Assembly: GCF_900239495.1 (NCBI RefSeq)
Contig: NZ_OENE01000019.1
Location: forward strand, 33,516-97,515
Direction of reading: 5' to 3'
DNA: 64,000 bases
From: Tenacibaculum finnmarkense genomovar ulcerans
GTDB taxonomy: Bacteria > Bacteroidota > Bacteroidia > Flavobacteriales > Flavobacteriaceae
The notes under the pieces were generated by a model. The model did not search any database. It was not told where the DNA came from and saw only the letters and a list, made by a program, of their open reading frames with translations. Numbering within the stretch: position 1 is the first letter of the stretch; each line of letters begins with the position of its first letter. A program made the position numbers and the translations under genes. This document shows positions 16,855 to 26,278 of this stretch, piece after piece.

Positions 16855-19251
16855 ATGAATTATAAAAAATGGATTCCCTGTGCAATAACATTACTTGTTT
16901 TTGCCGTTATATCACTGCTGTATTTTAGCCCAGTTTTAAGTGGTAAACAGCTCAAACAAGGCGATATTACCCAGTTTATAGGGATGTCAAAAGAAGTAAA
17001 AGAGTATCGAATTGATAAAGGAGAAGAACCTTATTGGTTGTCAAATGCGTTTAGCGGAATGCCAGCATATCAGGTTAGCGCGTATTATCCGAACGATTTT
17101 GTGCGTTATATTGATAAAGCGATTCGTTTTTTACCACGCCCGGCCGATTATTTATTTTTATATTTCTTCGGATTTTTTATCTTATTAACGGCATTAAAAG
17201 TCGATTGGAAATTAGCCATTTTAGGAAGTTTATCCTTTGGTTTTTCTACCTATTTAATCATTATTTTTGGAGCAGGACACAATGCAAAAGCCCACGCAAT
17301 CGGTTATATGCCCGTGGTAATTGCTGGAGTTTTATATGTTTTTAGAAAAAAATATTTACTAGGATTTGTGCTAACCGCCTTAGCGATGGCGTTGGAAGTT
17401 TACACAAATCACCCGCAGATGACCTATTATTTAGGTTTTTGTTTGTTGATTTTAGGAATTGTTGAATTTATCGATGCGATTAAAACCAAAAATTTATCGG
17501 TATTTGCAAAACAAGCAGCTATTTTAATTGCAGCGATGTTGATTGGTTTGGGTGTAAATTCAACTCGATTATTATCGATGAAACAATATGGCGATTTTAG
17601 TACCCGAGGAAAATCGGAACTTACCATAAATCCAGATGGTTCTCCAAAAGAAAAATCAACAGGTTTAGATAAATCGTATATCACAGAATATAGTTACGGA
17701 ATTGCTGAAACTTTTAATTTGATAATTCCTCGTTTTATGGGTGGTGGAACTGTTGAAAAATTAGGCGAAAATTCTGAGTTTTATCAAACCTTAGAAAAAA
17801 ATGCAGGTAGAAGCGTTGCTAAAGAATATTCGAAACAAGTTTTAACCTATTGGGGAACACAACCAATTGTAGAAGCACCCGCATATATTGGAGCAATTTT
17901 ATTTTTCTTGTTCTTTCTAGGTATTTTCTTGGTAAAAGGACGTTTAAAATATTGGTTAGTATCGGCAACTATTTTTTCAATCGTACTGAGTTGGGGGAAA
18001 AATTTTGCAGGAATTACTAACTTTTTTATTGATTATATGCCACTTTATAATAAGTTTAGAGCAGTTTCATCGATTCAAGTAATCGCAGAATTATGTGTTC
18101 CGTTATTAGGAATTATTGCTTTACGTGATTTGTTTTGTTCAAAAGTGACATCCGAAGAAAAAGAAAATGCCTTAAAAAATGCTTTTTATGTTTTAGGAGG
18201 AATTACCTTATTATTTGCACTTTTTGGGTCAAGTTTATTTGCTTTTGAAGGATTAAGAGATGCGCAATATCAGCAATTACCAACGTTAGTAGATGCCTTG
18301 ATTTCAGATAGAAAAGCGATGTTATTTAATGATAGTATCCGTTCTTTTTTATTGATTTTAGCTTCAGCTGTATTGTTGTGGTTTTATCTGAAAGGAAAAT
18401 TAAAACAAGTGCCTGTTATACTAATTTTAGGAGCTTTAATTATTTTTGATTTAGTATCCGTGGATATTAAATACGTAAATAAAGAAGATTTTAAAACAGC
18501 TAGAAAAGTATTAAAACCATTTACGGCAACCAAAACCGATACCGAAATTTTAAAAGATAAGAGCTATTATCGTGTAGCAAATTTTAGCGTAAACCCAATG
18601 CAAGATGGAAGAACATCGTATTTTCATAATTCGATAGGAGGATATCATGCGGCTAAAATGAAGCGATATCAAGAATTGTTTGACTATCAGATTTCTAAAA
18701 ATAATATGGAAGTATTAAACATGCTAAATGCAAAATACTTTATTGTTGGTGATGATAAATTACAAGAAAATACGGACGCAAACGGAAATGCATGGTTTGT
18801 AAATAATTTAAAAATTGTTACATCGGCAGATGAAGAAATACTTGCTTTAGATAGTTTAAATACTAAAACATCAGCGGTAATTAATGCGAAAAATTATACG
18901 AAAGCCAATCAATTTAAAAGAGATTCAACGGCAATAATTTCATTAATTAAAAATGATGTTACAACGCTCGTTTATAAAACTGATACGCAAGAAAATCAGT
19001 TTGCGGTGTTTTCAGAGATTTATTATAAAGATGGTTGGAATGCTTATTTAGATGATAAATTAGTGCCACATTATCAGGTGAATTATGTGCTTCGAGGTAT
19101 GGAAATACCAAAAGGAAACCATGAAATTATCTTTAAATACGAGCCGAAAATAATAGAAACAGGAAATAAAATCACGTTATTTTCATATGTTTTATTATTA
19201 CTAATTCCGATGGGATGGTTTTTTATCCGAAAGAAAAAAAATAAGAAATAG
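16855..19251 (+). CDS. YfhO-family multi-spanning membrane protein
   Basis: The 798-residue protein has about 13 membrane helices over residues 8-525 and a final pair near 775-795. A soluble external domain lies between about 530 and 770 (with WNAYLDDKLVPHYQVNYVLRG, a typical YfhO segment). The N-terminal LSGKQLKQGDITQFIGMSKE and the DxxxY loop resemble the GT-C type glycosyltransferase fold. In Firmicutes YfhO is linked to glycosylation of lipoteichoic acid; here a role in transferring sugars from lipid carriers is likely, by analogy. It heads the envelope-polysaccharide genes that follow. Confidence 0.85.
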   Translation: MNYKKWIPCAITLLVFAVISLLYFSPVLSGKQLKQGDITQFIGMSKEVKEYRIDKGEEPYWLSNAFSGMPAYQVSAYYPNDFVRYIDKAIRFLPRPADYLFLYFFGFFILLTALKVDWKLAILGSLSFGFSTYLIIIFGAGHNAKAHAIGYMPVVIAGVLYVFRKKYLLGFVLTALAMALEVYTNHPQMTYYLGFCLLILGIVEFIDAIKTKNLSVFAKQAAILIAAMLIGLGVNSTRLLSMKQYGDFSTRGKSELTINPDGSPKEKSTGLDKSYITEYSYGIAETFNLIIPRFMGGGTVEKLGENSEFYQTLEKNAGRSVAKEYSKQVLTYWGTQPIVEAPAYIGAILFFLFFLGIFLVKGRLKYWLVSATIFSIVLSWGKNFAGITNFFIDYMPLYNKFRAVSSIQVIAELCVPLLGIIALRDLFCSKVTSEEKENALKNAFYVLGGITLLFALFGSSLFAFEGLRDAQYQQLPTLVDALISDRKAMLFNDSIRSFLLILASAVLLWFYLKGKLKQVPVILILGALIIFDLVSVDIKYVNKEDFKTARKVLKPFTATKTDTEILKDKSYYRVANFSVNPMQDGRTSYFHNSIGGYHAAKMKRYQELFDYQISKNNMEVLNMLNAKYFIVGDDKLQENTDANGNAWFVNNLKIVTSADEEILALDSLNTKTSAVINAKNYTKANQFKRDSTAIISLIKNDVTTLVYKTDTQENQFAVFSEIYYKDGWNAYLDDKLVPHYQVNYVLRGMEIPKGNHEIIFKYEPKIIETGNKITLFSYVLLLLIPMGWFFIRKKKNKK

Positions 19252-19373
19252 CGCTTAAAATAGTAATTATTGATATTACAAAATGATACTATCAAACGAT
19301 ACTATCAAATAAAATATAAACGAAGCGGATTCTTATAAAAACAAACGTAAAACAATCGTTTTAAATACTAAAA

Positions 19374-19895
19374 ATGTACAAAAAACTGCCTAAAAAAAGA
19401 TATCATCATACGTTAGAATTCTTAAAGAAAAATGTACCTGCACCCGCAGTTATTTTAGATTTAGGTGTTCGGAATCCTTTTTCTGAAATTATGGAGGCTA
19501 ACGGTTATACCGTATATAATACCGAAGGTGACGATTTAGATTTGTTGCCAGAAATTGTTAAAAATTATAAAGTTGATGTTGTTACAGCTTTTGAAATTTT
19601 TGAACATTTAATAGCACCTTTTAATGTTTTAAGAGCTATTGAAACTACAAAAATTGTAACAACTGTACCTTTAAAGTTGTGGTTTGTTGATGCATACAGA
19701 AGTAAAACTGATATGTGGGACAGGCATTACCATGAGTTTGAAGATTGGCAATATGATTGGTTATTAGAAAAATCGGGCTGGAAAATTTTAGATACCAATA
19801 AATGGACAAGTCCTATAAATCAAATAGGAATTAGACCTATTTTAAGAAAATTTACGCCAAGATATTACGCTGTGTACGCAGAAAAAGAGTCGTAA
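19374..19895 (+). CDS. Class I SAM-dependent methyltransferase
   Basis: The 173-residue protein has the SAM-binding motif I VILDLGVRNPFSEIM (about 23-37). Motif II acidic residues follow in YNTEGDDLDLLPE, then the motif DVVTAFEIFEHLIAPFNVLR, as in Ubie/Coq5-type methyltransferases. It is short and lacks an elaborate substrate domain. It sits 4 bp before the first glycosyltransferase, suggesting it modifies a sugar or lipid of the same pathway. Substrate unknown. Confidence 0.75.
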   Translation: MYKKLPKKRYHHTLEFLKKNVPAPAVILDLGVRNPFSEIMEANGYTVYNTEGDDLDLLPEIVKNYKVDVVTAFEIFEHLIAPFNVLRAIETTKIVTTVPLKLWFVDAYRSKTDMWDRHYHEFEDWQYDWLLEKSGWKILDTNKWTSPINQIGIRPILRKFTPRYYAVYAEKES

Positions 19896-19899
19896 AAAC

Positions 19900-21099
19900 A
19901 TGAAAGTAGGCATGGAAAAAGGTTTCAAAAAAGGCAAGAGGATAGGAATGATTTTAGACAAAACATTTCCGCCTGATCCTAGAGTTGAAAACGAAGCAAT
20001 TGAGTTACTAAAACAAGGATATCAAGTGTTTTTGTTTTGCTTAACTTACGGAAATCAAAAAAAAAATGAGCGTATAAGTGGCATTGAAGTAGTCAGATAT
20101 TCATCGAATAAAATAGAATACAAATTATCGGCTTTAGCCTATACGATTCCGCTGTATTCTTATTTGATGAAAAATAAAATTGCTGATTTTTTAGAGCTTT
20201 ATAAAATCGATGTAATTCATGTACACGATATGGTTGTTGCTCAAGCTGTCTTTTTAGCGAATAAAAAGCAACTTCCTGTGGTTTTAGATTTGCACGAAAA
20301 CCGTCCGCAGATAATGAAGTTTTATCCGCATTTAAAAAAGTTTCCTGCCAATGTTTTAATCTCCGTAAAAAAATGGCAACGTAAAGAATCTGAATTCATA
20401 AATAAAGCATCAAAACTGATTGTTGTAACCGAGGAAGCTAAAAAAGAAGTATTAACCAGAACTCAAATAAAAACTCAAAATATTGCCGTTGTTCCTAATA
20501 CGGTTCGAAAATCTTTTTATCAGAATATTGAAACATCAGCTAAAAAAGATACAACTTTCAATTTATTATATATCGGTGATACAGGCGAAAGAAGAGGTTT
20601 AAAAACTGTTATAGAAAGTTTACCAGAATTACAAAAAAGTATTAAAAATATACGATTTGTAATTGTTGGAAAAGTAAGTTCAGAACTTGAAAATAGTGTA
20701 AATAAGTTAGCCTTAAATAAAGTAGTTATTTTTGAAGGCTGGCAAAACGAAAGTACTTTTCAAAATTATATTGTTAATAGCGATGTTTGTTTATCGCCTT
20801 TGCATAGAAATATTCATCACGATACAACCTACGCAAATAAATTATTTCAATATATGAGTTTAGCCAAACCTTTGTTGGTTAGTAATGCAACAGCTCAAGA
20901 AAATTTAGTAAAACATGTAAATTCTGGCTTGGTACATGAAGCCGAAAATGTAGCCGATTTTACAGCAAAAGTTTTAGAGCTACATAATAATACTTCTTTA
21001 AGAGAAACGTTAGCAATTAACGGAAAAGAGTTTGTAAACAATCGTTTTACTTGGGATAAAACATCAGAAGAATTAATTAATTTATACGCTAATTTATAA
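19900..21099 (+). CDS. Glycosyltransferase, GT4 type (GT-B fold)
   Basis: The 399-residue protein has the GT-B layout. Its N-terminal domain carries LDKTFPPDPRVENEAIELLKQG and IDVIHVHDMVVAQA. The C-terminal UDP/GDP-sugar-binding domain carries NLLYIGDTGERRGLKTVIES, FEGWQNESTFQNYI and the EX7E-like region around YANKLFQYMSLAKPLLVS. It transfers a nucleotide-activated sugar to a lipid-linked or protein acceptor in the cytoplasm. A second in-frame ATG lies four codons in (residue 4); the first is used here. It is part of a five-gene run with a 1-bp gap to the next gene. Confidence 0.85.
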   Translation: MKVGMEKGFKKGKRIGMILDKTFPPDPRVENEAIELLKQGYQVFLFCLTYGNQKKNERISGIEVVRYSSNKIEYKLSALAYTIPLYSYLMKNKIADFLELYKIDVIHVHDMVVAQAVFLANKKQLPVVLDLHENRPQIMKFYPHLKKFPANVLISVKKWQRKESEFINKASKLIVVTEEAKKEVLTRTQIKTQNIAVVPNTVRKSFYQNIETSAKKDTTFNLLYIGDTGERRGLKTVIESLPELQKSIKNIRFVIVGKVSSELENSVNKLALNKVVIFEGWQNESTFQNYIVNSDVCLSPLHRNIHHDTTYANKLFQYMSLAKPLLVSNATAQENLVKHVNSGLVHEAENVADFTAKVLELHNNTSLRETLAINGKEFVNNRFTWDKTSEELINLYANL

Positions 21100-21100
21100 T

Positions 21101-22381
21101 TTGAAAGTACTAATTATTACTTATTATTGGATTCCTGCAGGAGGTTCGGGCGTACAACGTTGGTTGAAATTTGTAAAATATTTACGAGATTTTAATATCG
21201 AACCCGTTGTATATACTGTGGATGATGCGAAATACCCAATTATGGACGTTTCTCTCGAAAATGATGTGCCAAAAAATATTGAAATTATTAAAAAATCAAT
21301 TTATGAACCAAATGATTTTTTAGCAATATTTAAAAAGAAGGAAACTAAAACAAGTGCGGGTTTTTTAAATCCGAATCCAACTTTTTTTGGAAAAATATTA
21401 CAATATATTAGAGCAAATTATTTTATTCCTGATGCTCGTAAATTTTGGATTAAACCATCCGTAAAATATTTAGAAAAATATCTTACAGAAAATAAAATTG
21501 ATGCAATTATTACCACAGGACCTCCGCATAGTTTGCATTTAATCGGCTTGAAATTAAAGCAAAAATTAAACATAAAATGGATTGCTGATTTTCGTGACCC
21601 GTGGACGGATATTGATTATTTTCATCAGTTACCATTAACTAAAAAAGCCATTAAAAAACATCATCAATTAGAAAAAAAAGTTTTAGAAAATGCTGATGCA
21701 ACGCTTGTAGTTGGAGAAACTATGAAAGAAAATTATAAAAAATTTTCAAAAAATATTCATGTGATTACTAACGGATATGATTCATCAGAAAATGAAAAAA
21801 ATAAGGTTGTTTTAGATGATAAATTCTCGATAACGCATATCGGTTTGATGAATTCTGATAGAAATCCGATTATTTTATGGAAAGCTTTGTCTGAATTATC
21901 CGAAGAAAATAACACTTTTAAAAATGATTTAGAGATAAAATTAATCGGAAAATTATCGGATGATGTAATTGCTGATTTAGAAAAACATCAATTTAAAAAT
22001 GTTGAAAAAATAAATTACGTTCCACACAAAGAAGTGCAAAAATATCAGCGTAATTCACAAGTTTTATTACTCGCTGTAAATAAAGTTCCTAGTGCTAAAG
22101 GAATTATAACAGGTAAAATTTTTGAATATTTACAAGCAAAACGCCCTATCTTAGCAATCGGTCCTGAAGATGGCGATTTAGCTGTGATTTTAAAAAATAC
22201 AAATTCAGGAATTATTGTTGATTTTGATAATAAAGAAGCGATTAAAAAATCGGTTTTAAATTTGTATAAAAGCTACAAAGAAAATAGGTTGCAAGTTTCA
22301 TCAAAAAATATTGAACAATATCACCGAAAGGAGTTAACCAAACAATTATCAGTAATACTTAAACAAGTAGTAAATCCTTGA
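21101..22381 (+). CDS. Glycosyltransferase (GT4-like)
   Basis: The 426-residue protein begins KVLIITYYWIPAGGSGVQRW, the glycine-rich acceptor loop of GT4 enzymes. It continues with IDAIITTGPPHSLHLIGL and WIADFRDPWTDIDY, and ends with a nucleotide-sugar domain including ITHIGLMNSDRNP and GKIFEYLQAKRPILAIGPEDGD. The start is TTG at 21101, one base after the upstream stop; it gives the canonical N-terminus and no ATG exists nearby. Its stop overlaps the wecB TTG start by 4 bp. Confidence 0.85.
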   Translation: MKVLIITYYWIPAGGSGVQRWLKFVKYLRDFNIEPVVYTVDDAKYPIMDVSLENDVPKNIEIIKKSIYEPNDFLAIFKKKETKTSAGFLNPNPTFFGKILQYIRANYFIPDARKFWIKPSVKYLEKYLTENKIDAIITTGPPHSLHLIGLKLKQKLNIKWIADFRDPWTDIDYFHQLPLTKKAIKKHHQLEKKVLENADATLVVGETMKENYKKFSKNIHVITNGYDSSENEKNKVVLDDKFSITHIGLMNSDRNPIILWKALSELSEENNTFKNDLEIKLIGKLSDDVIADLEKHQFKNVEKINYVPHKEVQKYQRNSQVLLLAVNKVPSAKGIITGKIFEYLQAKRPILAIGPEDGDLAVILKNTNSGIIVDFDNKEAIKKSVLNLYKSYKENRLQVSSKNIEQYHRKELTKQLSVILKQVVNP

Positions 22382-23463
22382 AAAAAATAGTAACCATATT
22401 AGGAGCCAGGCCTCAGTTTGTAAAAGGTGCGGTGTTAAGCAGAGTCATAAAAAATCATCAAGAAATTGAAGAAATAATTGTGCATACAGGGCAGCATTTT
22501 GATGCCAATATGAGTGCAGTTTTTTTTGATGAAATGCAAATTCCGAAGCCAAAATATAATTTAAACATCAATGGTTTAAATCACGGCGCAATGACAGGGC
22601 AAATGCTGGAGAAAATTGAAGAAATTTTAATCGCTGAAAAACCCGATGCAATTGTGGTTTATGGCGATACAAATTCTACGGTTGCAGGCGCTTTATCAGC
22701 AAAGAAATTACATATAAAAGTAGTGCATATCGAGGCGGGATTACGTTCGTATAATATGCAAATGCCCGAAGAAATAAATCGTATTATAACTGATAGAATT
22801 GCCGATTTATTAAGTTGCCCAACACAAGTTGCTGTGGATAATTTAAAGAAAGAAGGTTTTGATAATTTAGCGATTAAAATTGAGCAACATGGCGATATTA
22901 TGAAAGATGCTGTGGAGTTTTACGGCGCGTTTTCCCAAGAAAAATCAACCGTTATTGCCGATTTAAACTTGACAAAAAATGAGTTTGTATTAGCTACGAT
23001 TCATCGTCAAGAAAATACGGACGATAAACAAAAATTGACCAATGTTTTTTTAGGATTAGAAGAAATCAATAAATCAAAAAAAGTGGTCATGCCGTTGCAT
23101 CCTCGGACAAAAAAAATGTTGGATTTATATGGTTTAAAACCGAATATCACTTTTATAAATCCTGTTGGTTATTTTGATATGCTCGAACTTTTAAAAAATT
23201 GTGCCTTAGTGGTTACCGATAGTGGCGGACTTCAAAAAGAAGCATTTTTTAATAAAAAATATTGCATCATCGCTAGAGAAGAAACCGAATGGACAGAGCT
23301 TGTAAGCAACGGATATGCTAAAATTACAGCAACAAATCCGCAGAAAATAATGACTGCTTATACCGAATTTTTAAAGGCAACAAAAAACTTTAAAGAGGCG
23401 TTATATGGTAATAATGTTGGCGAAAAAATATATCAATCAATCATCAAATTAATAAATCAATAA
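22378..23463 (+). CDS. wecB: UDP-N-acetylglucosamine 2-epimerase (non-hydrolysing)
   Basis: The 361-residue protein shows ILGARPQFVKGAVLSR at the N-terminus, then GDTNSTVAGAL, HIEAGLRSYNMQMPEEINR (the catalytic Asp/Glu region) and ATIHRQENTD. The C-terminal UDP-binding VTDSGGLQKEAFF completes the set. The enzyme makes UDP-ManNAc from UDP-GlcNAc, supplying surface polysaccharide or O-antigen synthesis, in line with the flanking transferases and flippase. The start is TTG, overlapping the previous stop (TTGA). Confidence 0.92.
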   Translation: MKKIVTILGARPQFVKGAVLSRVIKNHQEIEEIIVHTGQHFDANMSAVFFDEMQIPKPKYNLNINGLNHGAMTGQMLEKIEEILIAEKPDAIVVYGDTNSTVAGALSAKKLHIKVVHIEAGLRSYNMQMPEEINRIITDRIADLLSCPTQVAVDNLKKEGFDNLAIKIEQHGDIMKDAVEFYGAFSQEKSTVIADLNLTKNEFVLATIHRQENTDDKQKLTNVFLGLEEINKSKKVVMPLHPRTKKMLDLYGLKPNITFINPVGYFDMLELLKNCALVVTDSGGLQKEAFFNKKYCIIAREETEWTELVSNGYAKITATNPQKIMTAYTEFLKATKNFKEALYGNNVGEKIYQSIIKLINQ

Positions 23464-23464
23464 A

Positions 23465-24973
23465 TTGGGAATCGTATTAAGGCAATCAATTAAAAACACC
23501 ATAATTATCTATTTAGGATTTTTAATTGGTGGGGTAAATACCATCGTTTTATATTCAAGATTTTTGAAAGCTGAATATTACGGTTTGGCAATGTATGTGT
23601 TTTCGGCATCTAATTTATTAATGCCTATTATGGCATTGGGAATTCAATTTACAATTATCAAATTTTTTGTAGCTTATAAAACAAAACAAGAAAAAGATAG
23701 TTTTTTAAGTTCCGTACTCTTTTTACCTTTATTAATAGCGTTACCTATCGGTTTTTGTTGGGATATTTTTCATAATTTAATTATGGGGTATATCGCAAAA
23801 AGTAATGTTGAAGGTAATTTAATTATCGAAAATTATACGATTTACATTTATATTATTGCGGTGTGTTGTGCTTATTTCGAGGTTTTTTATTCGTGGGCAA
23901 AAGTACAAATGCAGTCTGTTTTTGGTAATATTTTAAAAGAACTTTACAACAGAGTTGCCATTATGCTGTTATTATTTGCTGTAAATTTCGATTTTATAAC
24001 CAAACAAGAATTTTTATATTATATGGCATTAGCCTATATAATACGAACTTTATTAATGTTGATTTATGCTTTTAAATTATACACTCCTAAATTAAGTTTT
24101 GGCTTACCTGCTAATTTTAAAGAAGTTTTACGATACACTTTTTACATTGTTTTAGCTGGTAGTGCAGGGGCTATTGTGTTGGATATTGATAAAGTAATGA
24201 TACCTGGTAAAGATGGTTTTGCAACAGCTGCATATTACGGAGTTGCTTTATTTATTGGTAGTTTTATTGAAGCGCCAAGCAGGGCGATGGGGCAAATTTT
24301 ACAGCCATTAACCTCAAAATCTATCAATGAAAATAATGATAAAGAAACTAATAGTTTATATCATAAAAGCGCTATTAATTTATTATTAGTTGGAGGTTTG
24401 TTTTTTATATTGGTGAACTGTAATGTTGATGAATTATTTAAAATAATGCCGAATAAAAACTATGCAGTAGGTGGCGGATTGGTTGTTTTATTAATTTCTG
24501 GAGCAAAATTATTTATGATGTCTTTAGGAAATAATGGTGCAATTATTCAAAATTCAAAATTTTATAGAATCACGATGCCTATTGGCGTTGGAATGGCATT
24601 TATGGTGTATTATTTGAATATATTTTTCTATAATGATGTCGGAATGGGAACAGAGGGTTTAGCTTTGGCAACTTTATTAACGGTTTTAATTTTTAATGCT
24701 TTTAAGCTTTGGTTTGTGCGTCATAAATTGAATATGTTTCCATATACCTTAAAAACCTTGCAAATGGTTTTTATAATTTTAGGAGTGTTTTTAGCCTTTT
24801 ATTTCTGGAATTTTTCAGTGCCAGAATTCTCTGTAAAAAACTTTAGAATAGATCCGTTAATTAATATTATTTTAAAAAGTGTTATAATTATTCCTGCGTA
24901 TTTATTTATAGTGATTAAGTTTTCAATTTCCGATCAGATAAATAATTTAGTACGTAGATTTATTAAAATATAA
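23465..24973 (+). CDS. Polysaccharide flippase (Wzx/MOP family)
   Basis: The 502-residue protein has about 14 hydrophobic segments. The opening RQSIKNTIIIYLGFLIGGVNTIVLYSRFLKAE, split by the loop after the first helix, is the usual start of MOP/Wzx lipid-linked oligosaccharide flippases of Bacteroidota. A DKVMIPGKDGFATAAYYGVALFI segment (near 258-280) is also typical. It would move undecaprenyl-linked repeat units across the inner membrane. The start is TTG at 23465, one base after the wecB stop. This is the last gene of the cluster; a dispersed repeat follows. Confidence 0.87.
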   Translation: MGIVLRQSIKNTIIIYLGFLIGGVNTIVLYSRFLKAEYYGLAMYVFSASNLLMPIMALGIQFTIIKFFVAYKTKQEKDSFLSSVLFLPLLIALPIGFCWDIFHNLIMGYIAKSNVEGNLIIENYTIYIYIIAVCCAYFEVFYSWAKVQMQSVFGNILKELYNRVAIMLLLFAVNFDFITKQEFLYYMALAYIIRTLLMLIYAFKLYTPKLSFGLPANFKEVLRYTFYIVLAGSAGAIVLDIDKVMIPGKDGFATAAYYGVALFIGSFIEAPSRAMGQILQPLTSKSINENNDKETNSLYHKSAINLLLVGGLFFILVNCNVDELFKIMPNKNYAVGGGLVVLLISGAKLFMMSLGNNGAIIQNSKFYRITMPIGVGMAFMVYYLNIFFYNDVGMGTEGLALATLLTVLIFNAFKLWFVRHKLNMFPYTLKTLQMVFIILGVFLAFYFWNFSVPEFSVKNFRIDPLINIILKSVIIIPAYLFIVIKFSISDQINNLVRRFIKI

Positions 24974-24983
24974 TTTTTTTTGA

Positions 24984-25064
24984 AGCTATTTCCCGCTTTC
25001 CGCACTCGCTCTTTTTGTTTGAAAAAAACAAAAAGGAGCTCAAACAATTGCTTCAATCGGGGCT
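24984..25064 (+). repeat. Dispersed 81-bp hairpin repeat, copy 1
   Basis: It begins AGCTATTTCCCGCTTTCCGC and ends CTTCAATCGGGGCT. The centre is a hairpin (CTTTTTGTTT paired with AAAACAAAAAG). A second copy, in the opposite orientation, lies at 30711-30792. This copy sits between convergent genes (flippase and a lipoprotein) and may serve as bidirectional terminator. I recall similar repeats throughout Flavobacteriaceae genomes. Confidence 0.85.
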
Positions 25065-25104
25065 AGGGGTTTTACGATACATAATTGAAACCTCAAATCG
25101 TAGG

Positions 25105-25124
25105 GGCAGACCTATGTGTCTGCC
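25105..25124. repeat. Short hairpin repeat next to the lipoprotein stop codon
   Basis: GGCAGAC and GTCTGCC pair around CTATGT, preceded by GTAGGG. It is placed directly against the stop codon (25125-25127) of the minus-strand lipoprotein gene. It resembles a dispersed GTAGGGGCAGAC-type palindrome and may act in termination together with copy 1 of the 81-bp repeat. Confidence 0.5.
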
Positions 25125-25703
25125 TTATTTTTTAGGAAGTTTCAATCGAAATTCATTGTCATTAGGAATTGAATATTCAGTAGTTTGTTTTTTTATTTCA
25201 TTATAATGCTTGCTTGTAATTTCAATCCAATAATCATCGCCTAAAAGTTTAAAAAAGTAGCGATTATCAATATATTTTTCAAAAAACTCCTGTATTTCTA
25301 AATGATATTTATAGTTAATTGTATTATTTGTGCTGTCTAAATATTGGGTTTTTATACTTTTTTCTTTTAGAGAACGCAGGTAGATACTGTCTTTATAAAA
25401 GAGGATATTTTTAGGCTCGGCACTTGCGCCGTTCCAATTAATATTTTTTTTTCGGATAAAAAATGAATAGCTAAAAGAGTGGGATGTTCCATAATTATGC
25501 TTTGTAAAAATACCGATGGAAGTTGTTTCTTTATTTGTTTTTTGAATGCTTAAAACGCTACCGTTAGCAAGCTGTTTTGTTGTTTTACCAATTGTTTTTT
25601 CGGTCTTATAATTACAAGAATTACATAAAATACTTAAAATAATAAGATAAAAATAAGTAATTAAGAACTGTTTTTTTTGCGCACTGATAATTTTGTAAGT
25701 CAT
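25125..25703 (-). CDS. Hypothetical lipoprotein
   Basis: The 192-residue protein has a basic head, a hydrophobic stretch (about 14-27) and a lipobox-like ILCNSC, with Cys near residue 30. The mature part is strand-rich and charged with SYSFFIRKKNINWNG and DDYWIEITSKHYNEI segments. I recognise no family. It is monocistronic, ends against a hairpin repeat and is divergent from the Panacea gene. No sign of transfer apart from being unknown. Confidence 0.55.
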   Translation of the reverse strand: MTYKIISAQKKQFLITYFYLIILSILCNSCNYKTEKTIGKTTKQLANGSVLSIQKTNKETTSIGIFTKHNYGTSHSFSYSFFIRKKNINWNGASAEPKNILFYKDSIYLRSLKEKSIKTQYLDSTNNTINYKYHLEIQEFFEKYIDNRYFFKLLGDDYWIEITSKHYNEIKKQTTEYSIPNDNEFRLKLPKK

Positions 25704-25797
25704 TTATTTAGAGGGTAAAACTCTAACGAAATTACTGTTTTTTGTAAAATTAAAAGTAAAATATTATTTAATAAGTTTATTATTCAATTATTCTACA

Positions 25798-25805
25798 TAA
25801 ATTTG
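25798..25805 (+). promoter_or_regulatory. Candidate -7 element for the Panacea gene pair
   Basis: TAAATTTG matches TAnnTTTG and lies 23 nt before the ATG at 25829. No clear -33 TTG is found at the usual distance, so the promoter may need an activator or the match may be chance in AT-rich DNA. Confidence 0.35.
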
Positions 25806-25828
25806 TTAATAACTTTAATTAAAATAAA

Positions 25829-26278
25829 ATGTATAACTGTTTTGATATAGCTAAAAAATTCGTATATCTTTCTCAGAAAGAAGGAGTTTCGATGTCTGCA
25901 ATGAAATTATTGAAACTTACTTATATAGCTCATGGATATTACTTAGCTTTTTCGGGAAAGCCTCTTTTTTCTAATCGTATTGAGGCTTGGAAGTATGGGC
26001 CTGTTATTCCCGATTTATATCATATAATTAAAAGAGTTGATTTTTCGAGTAACGATTTTAATTATATAGAAATGTATTCTCAAAATAATTTATCAAAAGA
26101 TGATGATAAATTTATTGAAGCGGTTTGGAATGCATATAAAAAATTTGATGGAGGTCAATTATCATCAAAAACACACCAAGACGGAACACCTTGGGATAAA
26201 ACATATAATGGTCAGGCATTTACTAAAATAAATGATGGATTGATAAAGGAATATTATCAAAAGAAAATCAATGGATAA
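25829..26278 (+). CDS. Panacea-domain (SocA/DUF4065-like) protein, probable antitoxin
   Basis: The 149-residue protein matches the Panacea domain along its whole length. It has FDIAKKFVYLSQKEGVSMSAMKLLKLTYIAHGYYLA at the N-terminus (seen in two parts), the hallmark EAWKYGPVIPDLYHIIK near residue 52-68, and the closing TPWDKTYNGQ. Panacea domains are known as promiscuous antitoxins that neutralise many unrelated toxins (PanAT systems) and, in SocA, as a proteolysis adaptor. The next gene overlaps by 8 bp and encodes a small two-TM protein, the candidate toxin. Confidence 0.85.
   Translation: MYNCFDIAKKFVYLSQKEGVSMSAMKLLKLTYIAHGYYLAFSGKPLFSNRIEAWKYGPVIPDLYHIIKRVDFSSNDFNYIEMYSQNNLSKDDDKFIEAVWNAYKKFDGGQLSSKTHQDGTPWDKTYNGQAFTKINDGLIKEYYQKKING

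Noticed and set aside
25015..25206. An open frame crossing the dispersed repeat
   Set aside because: The translation comes from the repeat and the end of the opposite-strand lipoprotein gene; a similar frame appears at copy 2.
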